DNA of 64,000 bases. It comes from Bog-473 sp963706555 (lineage in GTDB: Bacteria > Actinomycetota > Acidimicrobiia > Acidimicrobiales > RAAP-2). Each line of letters begins with the position of its first letter. Position 1 is the stretch's first letter. The notes beneath the pieces were generated by a model. It was not told the origin of the DNA and made no database searches. It worked only from the letters and a program-made list of their open reading frames with translations. Below, piece by piece: positions 51,326 to 60,432 of the stretch. Where the stretch lies: NCBI GenBank assembly GCA_963706555.1, contig OY970164.1, positions 2,604,001 through 2,668,000 on the forward strand, given 5' to 3'. The position numbers and the translations under genes are program-made.

Positions 51326-52594
51326 TCAGCTCGCGCAAGCCACCTTGGTCCCGTATGGCATCACGAACTTATTGTTCTTGGTGGCAGCCCAGAACCAGCA
51401 CTTGTTCTCCTGCGCCTTTCCTGCCGTGAATGTCTCGGTGGGGATCATCCCGCCGAGGTTGGTCGAGTGCAGGGCGTACATGCCCGCGAGCAACGCCGCC
51501 GCAGAGATGGGGTGGGTTGTGCCGACTCCTCCCGCCTTCGCGCCGGCCGCGATGAGCAGCCCCGTCGTCCACTGGTTGGTCGCCAAGTCACCGTAGCCGT
51601 CCATTTTGGTGAGGCCTGGATCGTATTTGTTGAAGGCATTGGTCATGGTCTTGATGCCAGGGAAGCTGGTCTCGAAGAACGGCATCGTAGATTCGAAGGA
51701 GATCAGGCCGTTCAACCCCGGCGCGCCGGCGAAGTTGCGCTGGATGTTGAGACCGTCGGTGATCTCGTGAGGCGTGTAGCCCTGTTGGGCGCAGTTAGCC
51801 GCCACCTTTAGAATAATCTGGGATGCGTCCGCTACCTCCAGGGAAGTGGCGTTATGCCCCTTGGCAGTGACGCACTGGGCCGTGAAGTTCGGGGCACTTC
51901 CGAGGATCGAGGAACTGAAGGGCACGTTGACGCCGATCTTCTTGCCCGCCCCGGCCAGGGCCGGCACCGCCTGCGCGCACTGGGGGATCTCGGCGCAGTA
52001 GAACACGGCCATGTCCTTGCTTCCGGCCTTCTTCGCCGCAGCGACGATGGCCGCCGGAGTGGAGAACAGGGACACCTGGGTGCTGAAGTTGACGGGGCTG
52101 GTGGCCAAGTTGACACTGCCACTGGTCGCTTCGAAGGTGGGGATGCCGTCCTTGGTGACCAAACTGACCCACGACGACTCGTCCGAGGTGTCGTCGGTGA
52201 CGAGGGCGACGATTCCCTGACTAATCATGTTCTGGACGTCAGTCAGCGCGATTCCGGGGTTCGACGGTTCGCGTTGGACGATCACCTGGATCGGATGGCC
52301 GCCGATGCCTCCGTTGGCGTTCTGCCACTTCGCCCAGGCCTGGAATGCCGGAATGGTGTAAGGGTTATTGGCACCCGCCCCAAGCGAGACAGCCTCTTCG
52401 ATGTAGCCGATCTTGACCGGCTTACCGCTGGTCGCGGCGACCTCCTGAAAACTCACATCTTTCGACGACAGGTGCGTTCCGGCTCCGCTCCCACCTCTGG
52501 TTGTTGACGATGCGACGCCGTAACCGGCAACGGCAGCTATCACGGCCATTGAAAGTGCAGCGATCGTTCGTCGATTCCGTCTCGAGTGCGCCAT
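51326..52594 (-). CDS. ABC transporter solute-binding protein
   Basis: Secreted periplasmic-binding-fold protein of 422 residues, branched-chain amino acid type. The signal segment MAHSRRNRRTIAALSMAVIA then VAGYGVASSTTRG lacks a lipobox Cys. Mature part: VKIGYIEEAVSLGAGANNPY, GGIGGHPIQVIVQREPSNPG and IVALVTDDTSDESSWV. It has seven or more Cys, with clusters FYCAEIPQCAQ and NKCWFW near the end. No ABC permease or ATPase gene is in the window. GGGGGG lies about 9 nt upstream of the ATG. An SDR follows. Confidence 0.85.
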   Translation of the reverse strand: MAHSRRNRRTIAALSMAVIAAVAGYGVASSTTRGGSGAGTHLSSKDVSFQEVAATSGKPVKIGYIEEAVSLGAGANNPYTIPAFQAWAKWQNANGGIGGHPIQVIVQREPSNPGIALTDVQNMISQGIVALVTDDTSDESSWVSLVTKDGIPTFEATSGSVNLATSPVNFSTQVSLFSTPAAIVAAAKKAGSKDMAVFYCAEIPQCAQAVPALAGAGKKIGVNVPFSSSILGSAPNFTAQCVTAKGHNATSLEVADASQIILKVAANCAQQGYTPHEITDGLNIQRNFAGAPGLNGLISFESTMPFFETSFPGIKTMTNAFNKYDPGLTKMDGYGDLATNQWTTGLLIAAGAKAGGVGTTHPISAAALLAGMYALHSTNLGGMIPTETFTAGKAQENKCWFWAATKNNKFVMPYGTKVACAS

Positions 52595-52813
52595 TGTGTC
52601 CTGCCCCCCTTGCCTCGTGCGGCATACATGTTCCCCAGACCGAGCCCTTCACCCAAAGCGACGGAGCAGCGGCCAGTAGAGGAGATGATACGGGCACGTC
52701 GAGTTCGTCGGGGGTCGGTTGTCCAGGCTTCTCCTGATCGACCCCCCAAGGGCACCTGGACGCAAAGGGGCTCAGCGTTAGGATTGCTCGTCCCCAGAGC
52801 CGGGAGGCAATTG

Positions 52814-54343
52814 GTGCAAACACCCGTCTACCCAGAAACCCTCTGGGACCTGTTGGTGGCAAGAGCGCGGGCAACCCCTGGTGGTGTCCTCATCGAGGAC
52901 GATCAGGACCGCTTCCTCACCGCGACGCAATGGGTGGAGTGGGCCGAGCGCGTGGCGGCGGGCCTGCAGGCAATGGGAGTCAAAACTGACACGGTGGTCA
53001 GCTGGCAGCTGCCGACGGTGATCGAGTCGTGCGTCTTGATGCTGGCCATCTCCAGACTCGGGGGAATATCCAATCCGGTGCTCCCACTTCTTCGCGTCCG
53101 GGAGGTCGGCTTCATCGTCGCCCAGACGGGGTCGGAGCTCCTGGTGACCCCCCGCAGATGGCGCAACTTCAACTACGCAGACATGGCAATGGAGATTTCG
53201 CGTACGACCGGCGTGCAGACTTTGCTGCTCGACGACGGCTTGCCCGAATCCGATCCCGCGAATCTGCCGGCACCGCCGAGCGCCGAGGGCCACCCTGTCC
53301 GACACATCTATTACACGTCGGGCTCCACGGCCGACCCCAAGGGAGCGCTGCATTCGGATGCCTCGGCGATGAATGGCGCGACGGGGCCCATTCTGGGCTG
53401 GGCTTTGGGTGAGGACGACCGCATCGCGATTCCGTATCCGTACACCCACATCGGCGGTTTCTGTGTGACGGTTGCCGCCATGTACACGGGAGCGCAGCTG
53501 CTTTTCACCGACATCTTCGACTCCGTGCACTCACCTCTCGTGATGAGCAAAAAGGAAGCCACCCTCCTCGGGAGCGCTGTGCCGTTTTACAATGCGTACT
53601 TGAAGGCTCAGCTCGAGCACGGAGCCGAGCCGCTCTACCCGCGGTTGAAAGCGTTCAACGGCGGCGGTGCGCCAAAGCCACCGGAGCTCTACTACGAACT
53701 CAAGCGGGTGTTCGGCGTCGGCATCGTCTCGACCTGGGGGCTGAGCGAATTTCCTTCTGCCAGTTCAGGGACGCTCGAGGACACCGACGAGGACCTGGCG
53801 CTCACCGAAGGGCGGGTAAGTCCCGGTGTGGACATCAGGGTCGTGGGCCCCGACGGAAGGGATGTCGAACAGGGAGAGGAGGGGGAACTCCGACTGCGTG
53901 GGCCGCAGTGCTACAAGGGGTACGTCGACAGTGCACTCGATGCCGCCGCCTTCGATGAGCAAGGGTATTTCTGCACCGGTGACCTCGGAATTCTGGGGCC
54001 CCGGGGACACGTCCAGATCACGGGGCGCTCCAAGGATGTGATCATCCGGAATGCAGAGAACATTTCGGCCCAAGAGGTGGAGAATCTCCTCTACGAACAC
54101 CCGACGATCGCCGAGGTGGCCGTCGTGGGTGTCCCACATCCGTCAACGGGGGAACGGGCCTGTGCGGTGGTCGTGCTGAAGGCGGGGGAGACCCGGCTTT
54201 CTCTCAGTGATCTCGCTGACTTCTGCCGTCTACGTGGATTGGCGAACCAAAAGATCCCCGAACGGATCGAAATCGTGGAGGCGCTGCCTCGCAATGCGCT
54301 CGGGAAGGTCTTGAAGCGCGAACTCAGGGCCAGGTACGGCTAA
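52814..54343 (+). CDS. Acyl-CoA ligase (AMP-forming)
   Basis: AMP-dependent ligase of 509 residues activating a carboxylic acid to its CoA ester. Motifs: IYYTSGSTADPKGALHSD (A3, P-loop), YPYTHIGGFC, STWGLSEFPSA (A5), GYFCTGDLGILG (A7), GRSKDVIIRNAENIS (A8) and PRNALGKVLKREL (A10, with the catalytic Lys). The GTG at 52814 has GGGAGG 6 nt upstream and gives the family start after a divergent 220-base region; the frame upstream to 52586 is not coding. Its stop overlaps the next gene by one base (TAATG). Confidence 0.92.
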   Translation: MQTPVYPETLWDLLVARARATPGGVLIEDDQDRFLTATQWVEWAERVAAGLQAMGVKTDTVVSWQLPTVIESCVLMLAISRLGGISNPVLPLLRVREVGFIVAQTGSELLVTPRRWRNFNYADMAMEISRTTGVQTLLLDDGLPESDPANLPAPPSAEGHPVRHIYYTSGSTADPKGALHSDASAMNGATGPILGWALGEDDRIAIPYPYTHIGGFCVTVAAMYTGAQLLFTDIFDSVHSPLVMSKKEATLLGSAVPFYNAYLKAQLEHGAEPLYPRLKAFNGGGAPKPPELYYELKRVFGVGIVSTWGLSEFPSASSGTLEDTDEDLALTEGRVSPGVDIRVVGPDGRDVEQGEEGELRLRGPQCYKGYVDSALDAAAFDEQGYFCTGDLGILGPRGHVQITGRSKDVIIRNAENISAQEVENLLYEHPTIAEVAVVGVPHPSTGERACAVVVLKAGETRLSLSDLADFCRLRGLANQKIPERIEIVEALPRNALGKVLKRELRARYG

Positions 54344-55170
54344 TGGTCCACGAGACCCGGGACGGGGGCACCGGCCACGTACGGGGAGTGTTCGAATCCT
54401 CCTCCGAGTTGATCACGTACCGCTACGTCGGCTGCTCATCGGTGCTGATCGACCGGCATCATGCGCAGGGCCGGATGTCGATCCGGCGGGATATGCGTTT
54501 GCCCGGAGGGGCACTGCTGACGGCGCCTCTTGCCATCGCCATGCTGGACACTGCGGGCATCACTATCGATCCCTACTACCACGCTGCCTGCACGCACATC
54601 GACGTCCACCTGTGGGATCCGGGCCGCGATGTCGACGGGATCCAGATCCTCGGTACCGTCCGCCGGGAGGCCCGAACCGCGGTCTTCACCGAGGCACTCT
54701 TCGTTGACGCGGCTCAGCCCGAACGTCTCCTGGGTGCGGGGACCGTCGGTTGGTCCGTCATCGGTCCCACGCCACCCGGCTTCGCCTATCGCGATCCGGG
54801 CCGCGGTCTGCCCGACTCCGCCGACCTCCCCACGCTGGTCGCCGGCTTTGGCGCCGAAGAGACGGCGGGCGGCTGTTTCGCGCTCGGTGGGCTCTCCACC
54901 CTCGTCGGCACCGAAGTGCTCCATCACGGACCGATCCTCGTCATGTCGGAGGCTGCCGCGTCGGCCTCGGCCCAGTCCCGGGGAGCGCCGGCCGGCCTGT
55001 GGATTTCGACCGCTTCGCTCCGCCTGGTGCGGGCCGGCAAACGCGGCCCCTTCGAGGTCTCACCAGCGCCCCTCGGCGGGCACAATCCACCGGCCGTGGC
55101 GACCCGATTGGTGGATCAGGGCGCAGATGGCGCAGAAATCGCAATCGGCTTGTTCCGTTTCAGCACGTAG
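54343..55170 (+). CDS. Double-hotdog thioesterase-like protein
   Basis: Protein of 275 residues that looks like two hotdog domains. The first (about 35-150) has MRLPGGALLTAPLAIAMLDT and AACTHIDVHLWDPGRDVDGI; the second (about 170-265) has CFALGGLSTLVGTEVLHHG and GLWISTASLRLVRAGKRGP. Acyl-CoA thioesterases or hydratases of the PaaI/MaoC type have such modules. Catalytic Asp/Glu residues are unclear. It overlaps the ligase stop by one base (TAATG), so ligase and hotdog are co-translated. The acyl-CoA dehydrogenase follows 46 bases later. Confidence 0.72.
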   Translation: MVHETRDGGTGHVRGVFESSSELITYRYVGCSSVLIDRHHAQGRMSIRRDMRLPGGALLTAPLAIAMLDTAGITIDPYYHAACTHIDVHLWDPGRDVDGIQILGTVRREARTAVFTEALFVDAAQPERLLGAGTVGWSVIGPTPPGFAYRDPGRGLPDSADLPTLVAGFGAEETAGGCFALGGLSTLVGTEVLHHGPILVMSEAAASASAQSRGAPAGLWISTASLRLVRAGKRGPFEVSPAPLGGHNPPAVATRLVDQGADGAEIAIGLFRFST

Positions 55171-55216
55171 CTCAGCTGTCCAACTGAGGAAAATCCGAAG
55201 ATGGAAGGATGGCGCC

Positions 55217-57346
55217 GTGCGCACCTCGCATCCCCACGTGGCGAGCCCGAAGTCTGATTCGTTCATCTACCGCGATACCGAGGAAGCGCGAGCGCTCCGC
55301 ACTCGAATCCGCGCGCTCATCGAGACGCACCTGCCAGCGCATTGGCTCGGCCCCTTCACCGAAGATCCAGCGGACCTGGCAATCAGCAATCGATTCTGCG
55401 AGCTCCTCGCGGAGGAGGGGCTGCTCGTTCCGAACTGGCCGGCCCGTTATGGCGGCCAGGATCTGGACCTGGCTTCTTCTGTCGTCATACGTGAGGAGAT
55501 GTGGGCCCATTTCGAGCCGCGAGGCGGCCAGTATTACGGTCCCAACTGGGTCGGGCCGTCGATCTTCGACTACGGGACGGACGATCAGAAGAGGCTGCAC
55601 CTGCCGCTCATCGCATCGGGGAAGGCCATCTGGTGCCAGGGTTTCAGCGAACCTGATGCTGGCTCGGATCTGGCCAATCTCAAGACCAGAGCGGTCCCCG
55701 ACGGTGATGGTTTCCGCATCACGGGACAGAAGATCTGGACCTCCTGGGCCCTTTGGGCCGAATGGTGCTACTTGCTCGCACGTATTGACGGTTCACCGGT
55801 CGGTACGTCAGAGGGGGTCACGGTATTCCTCATTCCGATGAACCGCGAGGGAGTGACAGTCCGCGGGCTGGACGGCATCCCCGGTCCACACCATCTCAAC
55901 GAGGTGTTTCTCGATGACGTGTGGGCGTCCCGCTCGGAGGTGCTCGGAGAGGTCGGCGATGGGTGGAAGGTCATGCGCGATGCCCTCTCGAACGAGCGGG
56001 TGGGCATCGCCCGGTATGCCCGCGACGACCGCTTGATCTCCAGGGTATTGCGCGACCCGGCGAGAGCATCAGCGTTGCCGCCGGGACGGTGGCTCCAGGT
56101 GCGCATCCGGAATCGCATGTCCCGTCTCATGTGCCGGCGCGCCCTTTGGTTCCAGCGCGACGGAGGTTCCCATGACTTCATCGTCTCAGCCGCTCGGATG
56201 ATCACGACCCGCACCAATCTGCTCACGGCTGACGCGCTCGCTGAAGCTATGGGTGACGAATTCTTTGACGACCGGCACACTCCCGACGCGCCCGTCGACG
56301 GGGCGGTCGAATTCTTCTGGAGGTACATGCAGGCTGGGCCGATTGCCTCGGGAACCACGGAGATGCTCCAGCGCCATCTCTCGCGGACGATGTTCCGAGG
56401 TGAGCGCATACGGGTCACCGAGGACGGGGCCGAAATGCGCGCCGTCTTCGAGCGGGTGATGAAGGACGTAGGTTCGGTCGACGCGGCGCGCATGGCAATG
56501 GCGGACCCGGCGTCCCGTTCGGACCTTCTGGCCCTCGTCGAACCGGTGCTGCAGTCTTTAGACCCACGAAACGGGCAATTCGAGGGGTCTGCGGCCGCTG
56601 AAATATGCCGAAGTGCAGGTGCCGTGGTGCTCCCGCTTCCGATCGAGGCCATGTTGCTGAGGCGACCTTCGGGTCGGCCGCTCGCCCTCCTCTCCGCCCA
56701 CGGAAGACTCGAGCACGTCGACCTCTTTCCCGAATGGGAGGCGTCCGCGGGAGAGGGGAGGACGGAGGTGGTCACATCGTCCGCCGACCTGATCGGTTCG
56801 AAAGTGGGACCGTTCGTCAACCGGATTCGCCCCATCCGTGTCGCGGATGCAGAGCCACTCAGCCTGTTGGAGCACGCCCTCTTCCATGTCCTGAGTTCGT
56901 GGTACATCTTCGGAGCTTTGGAGAAGGCGCTTGATCTGGCCACTTCCTATGCCACTGATCGAGTTGCCTTTGGATCGCCCATCGCGGCGTACCAGGGCGT
57001 CGCGTTCCCGCTGGCCGACGCCTGTTCCGAACTCCAGGCCCTCTATGAGCTCGCGTTGTACAGCCTGCACAGCGTGTACCAATCGCAAGAGTCGTCGCTG
57101 GCCGACGCCCTGGCCCTCAAGTGGGCGATCGCGGACACCGGACCGAGGATCCTCAGGATCGCGCACCAGGTGTTGGGAGCAGTCGGACAATGCGATGAGC
57201 ACGACCTGAGCATCATCACCCTCGCGTTGCAGGCACGGTTCCGGTTGCCGTTCGGGACCGAGGAATGCCTCAAACAGCTGGCGACCGAAGTGGGGCACTC
57301 GGGCTTCGACAGCCTCTTTCCCCCCGATGGCGGCCCGATTACCTGA
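55217..57346 (+). CDS. Fused two-domain acyl-CoA dehydrogenase
   Basis: Acyl-CoA dehydrogenase of 709 residues with two fused modules. The N-terminal one (about 15-400) is complete: NWPARYGGQDLDLASSVV, CQGFSEPDAGSDLANLKT, QKIWTSWALWAEWCYLL, NERVGIARYARD and SGTTEMLQRHLSRTMFRG. The C-terminal module (about 420-705) is a partial copy with ALDLATSYATDRVAFGSPIA, then VLGAVGQCDEHDLSI; its FAD loop is degenerate. Length and layout resemble FadE34-type proteins of mycobacteria that act on steroid or bile-acid side-chain CoA esters (family analogy only). The GTG at 55217 has AAGGAT upstream. The far longer upstream frame is antisense-like. Confidence 0.9.
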   Translation: MRTSHPHVASPKSDSFIYRDTEEARALRTRIRALIETHLPAHWLGPFTEDPADLAISNRFCELLAEEGLLVPNWPARYGGQDLDLASSVVIREEMWAHFEPRGGQYYGPNWVGPSIFDYGTDDQKRLHLPLIASGKAIWCQGFSEPDAGSDLANLKTRAVPDGDGFRITGQKIWTSWALWAEWCYLLARIDGSPVGTSEGVTVFLIPMNREGVTVRGLDGIPGPHHLNEVFLDDVWASRSEVLGEVGDGWKVMRDALSNERVGIARYARDDRLISRVLRDPARASALPPGRWLQVRIRNRMSRLMCRRALWFQRDGGSHDFIVSAARMITTRTNLLTADALAEAMGDEFFDDRHTPDAPVDGAVEFFWRYMQAGPIASGTTEMLQRHLSRTMFRGERIRVTEDGAEMRAVFERVMKDVGSVDAARMAMADPASRSDLLALVEPVLQSLDPRNGQFEGSAAAEICRSAGAVVLPLPIEAMLLRRPSGRPLALLSAHGRLEHVDLFPEWEASAGEGRTEVVTSSADLIGSKVGPFVNRIRPIRVADAEPLSLLEHALFHVLSSWYIFGALEKALDLATSYATDRVAFGSPIAAYQGVAFPLADACSELQALYELALYSLHSVYQSQESSLADALALKWAIADTGPRILRIAHQVLGAVGQCDEHDLSIITLALQARFRLPFGTEECLKQLATEVGHSGFDSLFPPDGGPIT

Positions 57347-58451
57347 TCACGTGCAGGCCGTGACCCCGGTCCAGATCCATCGAACCGTAGAGCCCGGGGT
57401 CCGCCTCGCAAAGGAAAGGGACTGCGTTGATCGCCGGCGCGGTCGTCATGAGGTAGGCGCCGAGCTGGGGGCTCTGACGTGCGAAGCCCCTCGTCTGGGT
57501 CGAGGTCTCGCGTTGGCCGACCAGGTTCAGGTCGCAGCAGATCGAGAGAGAACCCTCGACCTCAATCCGGTAGCAGCCGGTACGCGACCCCTCGGGAGCC
57601 GGCCAGTCCGGCCCCGCCGAGTTGTCGTAGCGGGTGACGAACTCCAGTTCGATAACCGACCTTCCGCGGGCGTGACCCTCTGTGATGTGACGCACCGCGC
57701 CCACGGTTCCAGGTTCGATGATCAGGCTCTCGACGTGCACCCGTTGCTGTGCCGGGGCGACATTGACCCCACCCGTGCGGATCTCGTCGATCTGCACGCC
57801 GAGGCGCTCGGCCAGGTGGAGGATGGCCGGGCTCACCAGTTCCTTCGTCCCCGCGGCGACCCGACGAGCCCTTTCCAGACCGGACTCGAGGGATTCGCCG
57901 ATCCCGCTCAGTCTCGCCTCGTCCGCACCGTAGTACTCCAGGTAATTGAGCATCTCGGTGATCCTGATCCGCTCGACCCGTTCGCATCCGGCCAGCAAGG
58001 CCATCGGTATGACGTCACTCATGACCCCGGGAAAGACCCCGGTTCCGTAGCAACTCGAGCCGCCGCTTCGACATGCCGCCGCAACCTGATCGCGCATCGC
58101 AACGGGAGCGAACTCCGGGTAGTAGAGCGGCACGATCGAGGTCTGGCTGACGTTCTGCCCGGCTTCGAGGATGGTGCAGATCCGCTCGACGACCGCAGCG
58201 GCGGTACGGGGCCGGTGACCGAGCAGCATCACCAGATGACAGTCGACCTGCAGGTCCATGATCTGATCGACGTCTGATGTGGCGAGCAGGCCTATCGGAG
58301 GGATACCGGCAAGCTCGCCGACGTCGCGTCCGTCCTTGTCGGCGCTGGTCACATAGGTACCGGCCAGCTCCAGATCAGGGTGGCCCAAAATGCCGGGGAT
58401 GGCCTGCCGGCCCGCCCAACCAGTACCCCACAGGGCGACCCGATACGTCAT
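57339..58451 (-). CDS. DapB-fold NAD(P)H-dependent dehydrogenase/reductase
   Basis: Rossmann-fold protein of 370 residues of the dihydrodipicolinate-reductase N-terminal type, not a true DapB. The N-terminus VALWGTGWAGRQAIPGILGH holds the GxGxxG loop. Further VTSADKDGRDVGELAGIPPI and RTAAAVVERICTILEAGQNV are typical of the DapB-N/amine-dehydrogenase-like subfamily. The ATG at 58451 overlaps the stop of the zinc dehydrogenase (ATGA), so they are translated together. Its 3' end overlaps the fused acyl-CoA dehydrogenase by 8 bases (convergent). Confidence 0.85.
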   Translation of the reverse strand: MTYRVALWGTGWAGRQAIPGILGHPDLELAGTYVTSADKDGRDVGELAGIPPIGLLATSDVDQIMDLQVDCHLVMLLGHRPRTAAAVVERICTILEAGQNVSQTSIVPLYYPEFAPVAMRDQVAAACRSGGSSCYGTGVFPGVMSDVIPMALLAGCERVERIRITEMLNYLEYYGADEARLSGIGESLESGLERARRVAAGTKELVSPAILHLAERLGVQIDEIRTGGVNVAPAQQRVHVESLIIEPGTVGAVRHITEGHARGRSVIELEFVTRYDNSAGPDWPAPEGSRTGCYRIEVEGSLSICCDLNLVGQRETSTQTRGFARQSPQLGAYLMTTAPAINAVPFLCEADPGLYGSMDLDRGHGLHVIR

Positions 58452-59514
58452 GAGCGGGCGCCCCGTTGCGTGGAGTCGCCGTTGGGATGCACGACGATGC
58501 GCGGCGGGCCTTGGGCGCGCCTCACCTCGTCGAGCGCCGCAGGGACGGCTTCGAGGTCGATCACGCGCCCGACACTTGGCAGCGGGTCCAGCCTGCCCGT
58601 GCACACCGCGTCGAGCGTGCGGTCCCAGTCGACTGTCCGGGCCCCCCGGCGAATTGGATCATCAAGCCCTTCTTCGACGCCGCCGTCACGTTGATCGTGT
58701 CGTTGGTGTACCACCCCCCCGCGGCGTAGATCCGGCTGCCCGGTTCGCACGAATCGATCAGCTGCTGCATCAGTCCCGGAGCCCCCACGCACTCGAACAC
58801 GGTGGGTGGTTTGCGGATCCCCATGGCGTGTGCGGTGTCGCGCCAGGCCTCGAAGGGGAACGGCGTGATGTTCGCATCGACCAGCACGTCGGCTCCGAAC
58901 GATCGGGCCAGCTCCCGGCGGTCAGCGCGACGATCCGAAACGATTATCGGGTGCACCTCCCGAGCCGCGAGTGACGCTACGGCCGAGAGTCCGACGGCAC
59001 CGGCACCGAGGACGATCGGGATCACGCCCGGTCCGATCTTGGATTTCTCGACGTAGAACTCGCCGACCGCGAATGCATCGACGACCGCGATGGCATCGTC
59101 CGACACTCCTTCTGGCACCCGACGCGTGAACGTCTCGGATACGACGAGGCGCTCGGCGAAACTCCCTTGGGCTTCGGGATGCTGGCCGATGATCCGAATC
59201 GCGGGACCACCGTCGACGAGCCGCATGGAGATCGACGTCACCCGGCTACCGACCGGAAACTGGTCGGTACAGGCTGGTCCGTGGCCGATCACCTCGCCGA
59301 CGAACTCGTGGCCCAAAATGATGTCGCGATCTTCGTCGTACAACGATTGGCCGGTGGGGTCGTCACGGCCGACCTCGGGATGATCCATGAAGTGCACGTC
59401 CGAGGCGCACATGCCGGTGCTGAGTGTACGGAGGAGCAACTCGCCGGGACCCGGTTGCGGCTCGTCGGTCTCCCGAACCTCTACCCGGCCCTGTCGTAGT
59501 ACGGCCGCCCTCAC
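58448..59514 (-). pseudogene. Zinc-binding alcohol dehydrogenase, frameshifted at a C6 run
   Basis: MDR-type dehydrogenase, about 355 residues if repaired. The first frame (GTG 59514) has the catalytic zinc ligand Cys in TGMCASDVHFMD and His-Glu in ILGHEFVGEV, then VLGAGAVGLSAVA for NAD(P). It loses frame after KKGLMIQFAGG. The second frame continues RTVDWDRTLDAVCTGRLDPL and VIDLEAVPAALDEVRRAQ to the end. The break is at a run of six C on the plus strand (58642-58647, G6 in the gene); adding one base restores the frame. No structural four-Cys zinc loop is seen. A phase-variable or erroneous homopolymer would explain it. The stop overlaps the DapB-fold gene start (ATGA). Confidence 0.88.
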
Positions 59515-59554
59515 GGGACGGAGCGACGTTTCGGGAGAATGCGCTGCGTCATGC

Positions 59555-60361
59555 TCAGACCTGGGCGGCCTGCAGATCGCGGGCCTCCTGAATCTCTATC
59601 GCCCTGCCCGACCAGGAGGACGGTCTGCTCAGCATCCATAGGATGATCCTCCCGCATTCCTCAGGAGTCACCATGTCGTCCTCGGCGAGGCCCCCTCGGG
59701 CGACGGCCTCCCCCTGCCGCTCGAGGGCCAGTCGATAGGCATCGGTCGGAACGATCTTGTCTATTCGAAACGTGTTGAACGAGACACCGTGGCCACCCCA
59801 CTCGAAGTCGAGGAACTCGATCATCCGCTCCCCGGCCAATTTGGTGATCCCGTAGAGGCCCATGTTCGGCAGGATCACCGAAGCGGCCCTGGTCCCCACG
59901 TTGAGCACACGCCCTCGTTCACGCTCCACCATGCCCGGAACGAAGGCCTGACACAGTTGGAGTGAGGTCACCACCTGAGCCTGGAACCCAAGGTGCCAGC
60001 GGTGGGCCGGGACACCGAGAATCGGCCCGTTCGATGCGTACGCCACATTGTTGACCAGGACATCGCACCGGCCGCGCCAGGCCAGCGTTTTGGCAACGAC
60101 GGCGTCCACCTGCTCCGCGACGGTGAGATCGGCCTGCACGCCGAGTGCGTCGATCCCGTCGGCCGCCAGTTCCTCCACGACGTCCTCGAGCGTTCCCGCC
60201 GCGAACTTGTCGGGACGGTCGCGTGTACTCCTTCCCACGACGACGACTGCAGCGCCGGCCCGCCCGAGCGCATCGGCCGTTGCCCGTCCGATCCCCCTTG
60301 TGGCCCCAGTGACGACGGCAACCGCACCCTGAAGAGAGAAAGACGAGGATTCATCAGCCAT
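59555..60361 (-). CDS. SDR family oxidoreductase
   Basis: SDR of 268 residues. TGATRGIGRATADALGRAG, VGRSTRDRPDKFAAGTLEDV, NNVAYASNGPILGVPAHRWH (NNVA replaces NNAG), VGTRAASVILPN and YGITKLAGERMIEF with Tyr and Lys. The catalytic Ser is not obvious: the expected position reads NVGTRA, with Thr. The ATG at 60361 lacks a clear Shine-Dalgarno; the hexamer TTAAAT lies about 7 nt upstream. It precedes the zinc dehydrogenase on the minus strand and is divergent from the acyl-CoA dehydrogenase. Confidence 0.84.
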   Translation of the reverse strand: MADESSSFSLQGAVAVVTGATRGIGRATADALGRAGAAVVVVGRSTRDRPDKFAAGTLEDVVEELAADGIDALGVQADLTVAEQVDAVVAKTLAWRGRCDVLVNNVAYASNGPILGVPAHRWHLGFQAQVVTSLQLCQAFVPGMVERERGRVLNVGTRAASVILPNMGLYGITKLAGERMIEFLDFEWGGHGVSFNTFRIDKIVPTDAYRLALERQGEAVARGGLAEDDMVTPEECGRIILWMLSRPSSWSGRAIEIQEARDLQAAQV

Positions 60362-60366
60362 ATGAT

Positions 60367-60377
60367 TGATTTAATCA
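60367..60377. promoter_or_regulatory. TGATT-T-AATCA palindrome, candidate operator
   Basis: An 11-bp inverted repeat with 5-bp arms and a single central T lies in the 71-base gap between two divergent starts (60361 and 60433). The A/T-rich block also contains the possible -10 of the minus-strand gene. A repressor here could control both operons. Confidence 0.4.
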
Positions 60378-60432
60378 GTCGGTGGGCGTCGAACCTCGAG
60401 GCCAGTCGTCCAGTCACCGGAGGATTTCCGAG

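Noticed and set aside
54530..55216. 229-residue N-terminal extension of the fused acyl-CoA dehydrogenase
   Set aside because: Overlaps the hotdog gene out of frame, Ser/Arg/Pro-rich; the GTG at 55217 gives the family start.
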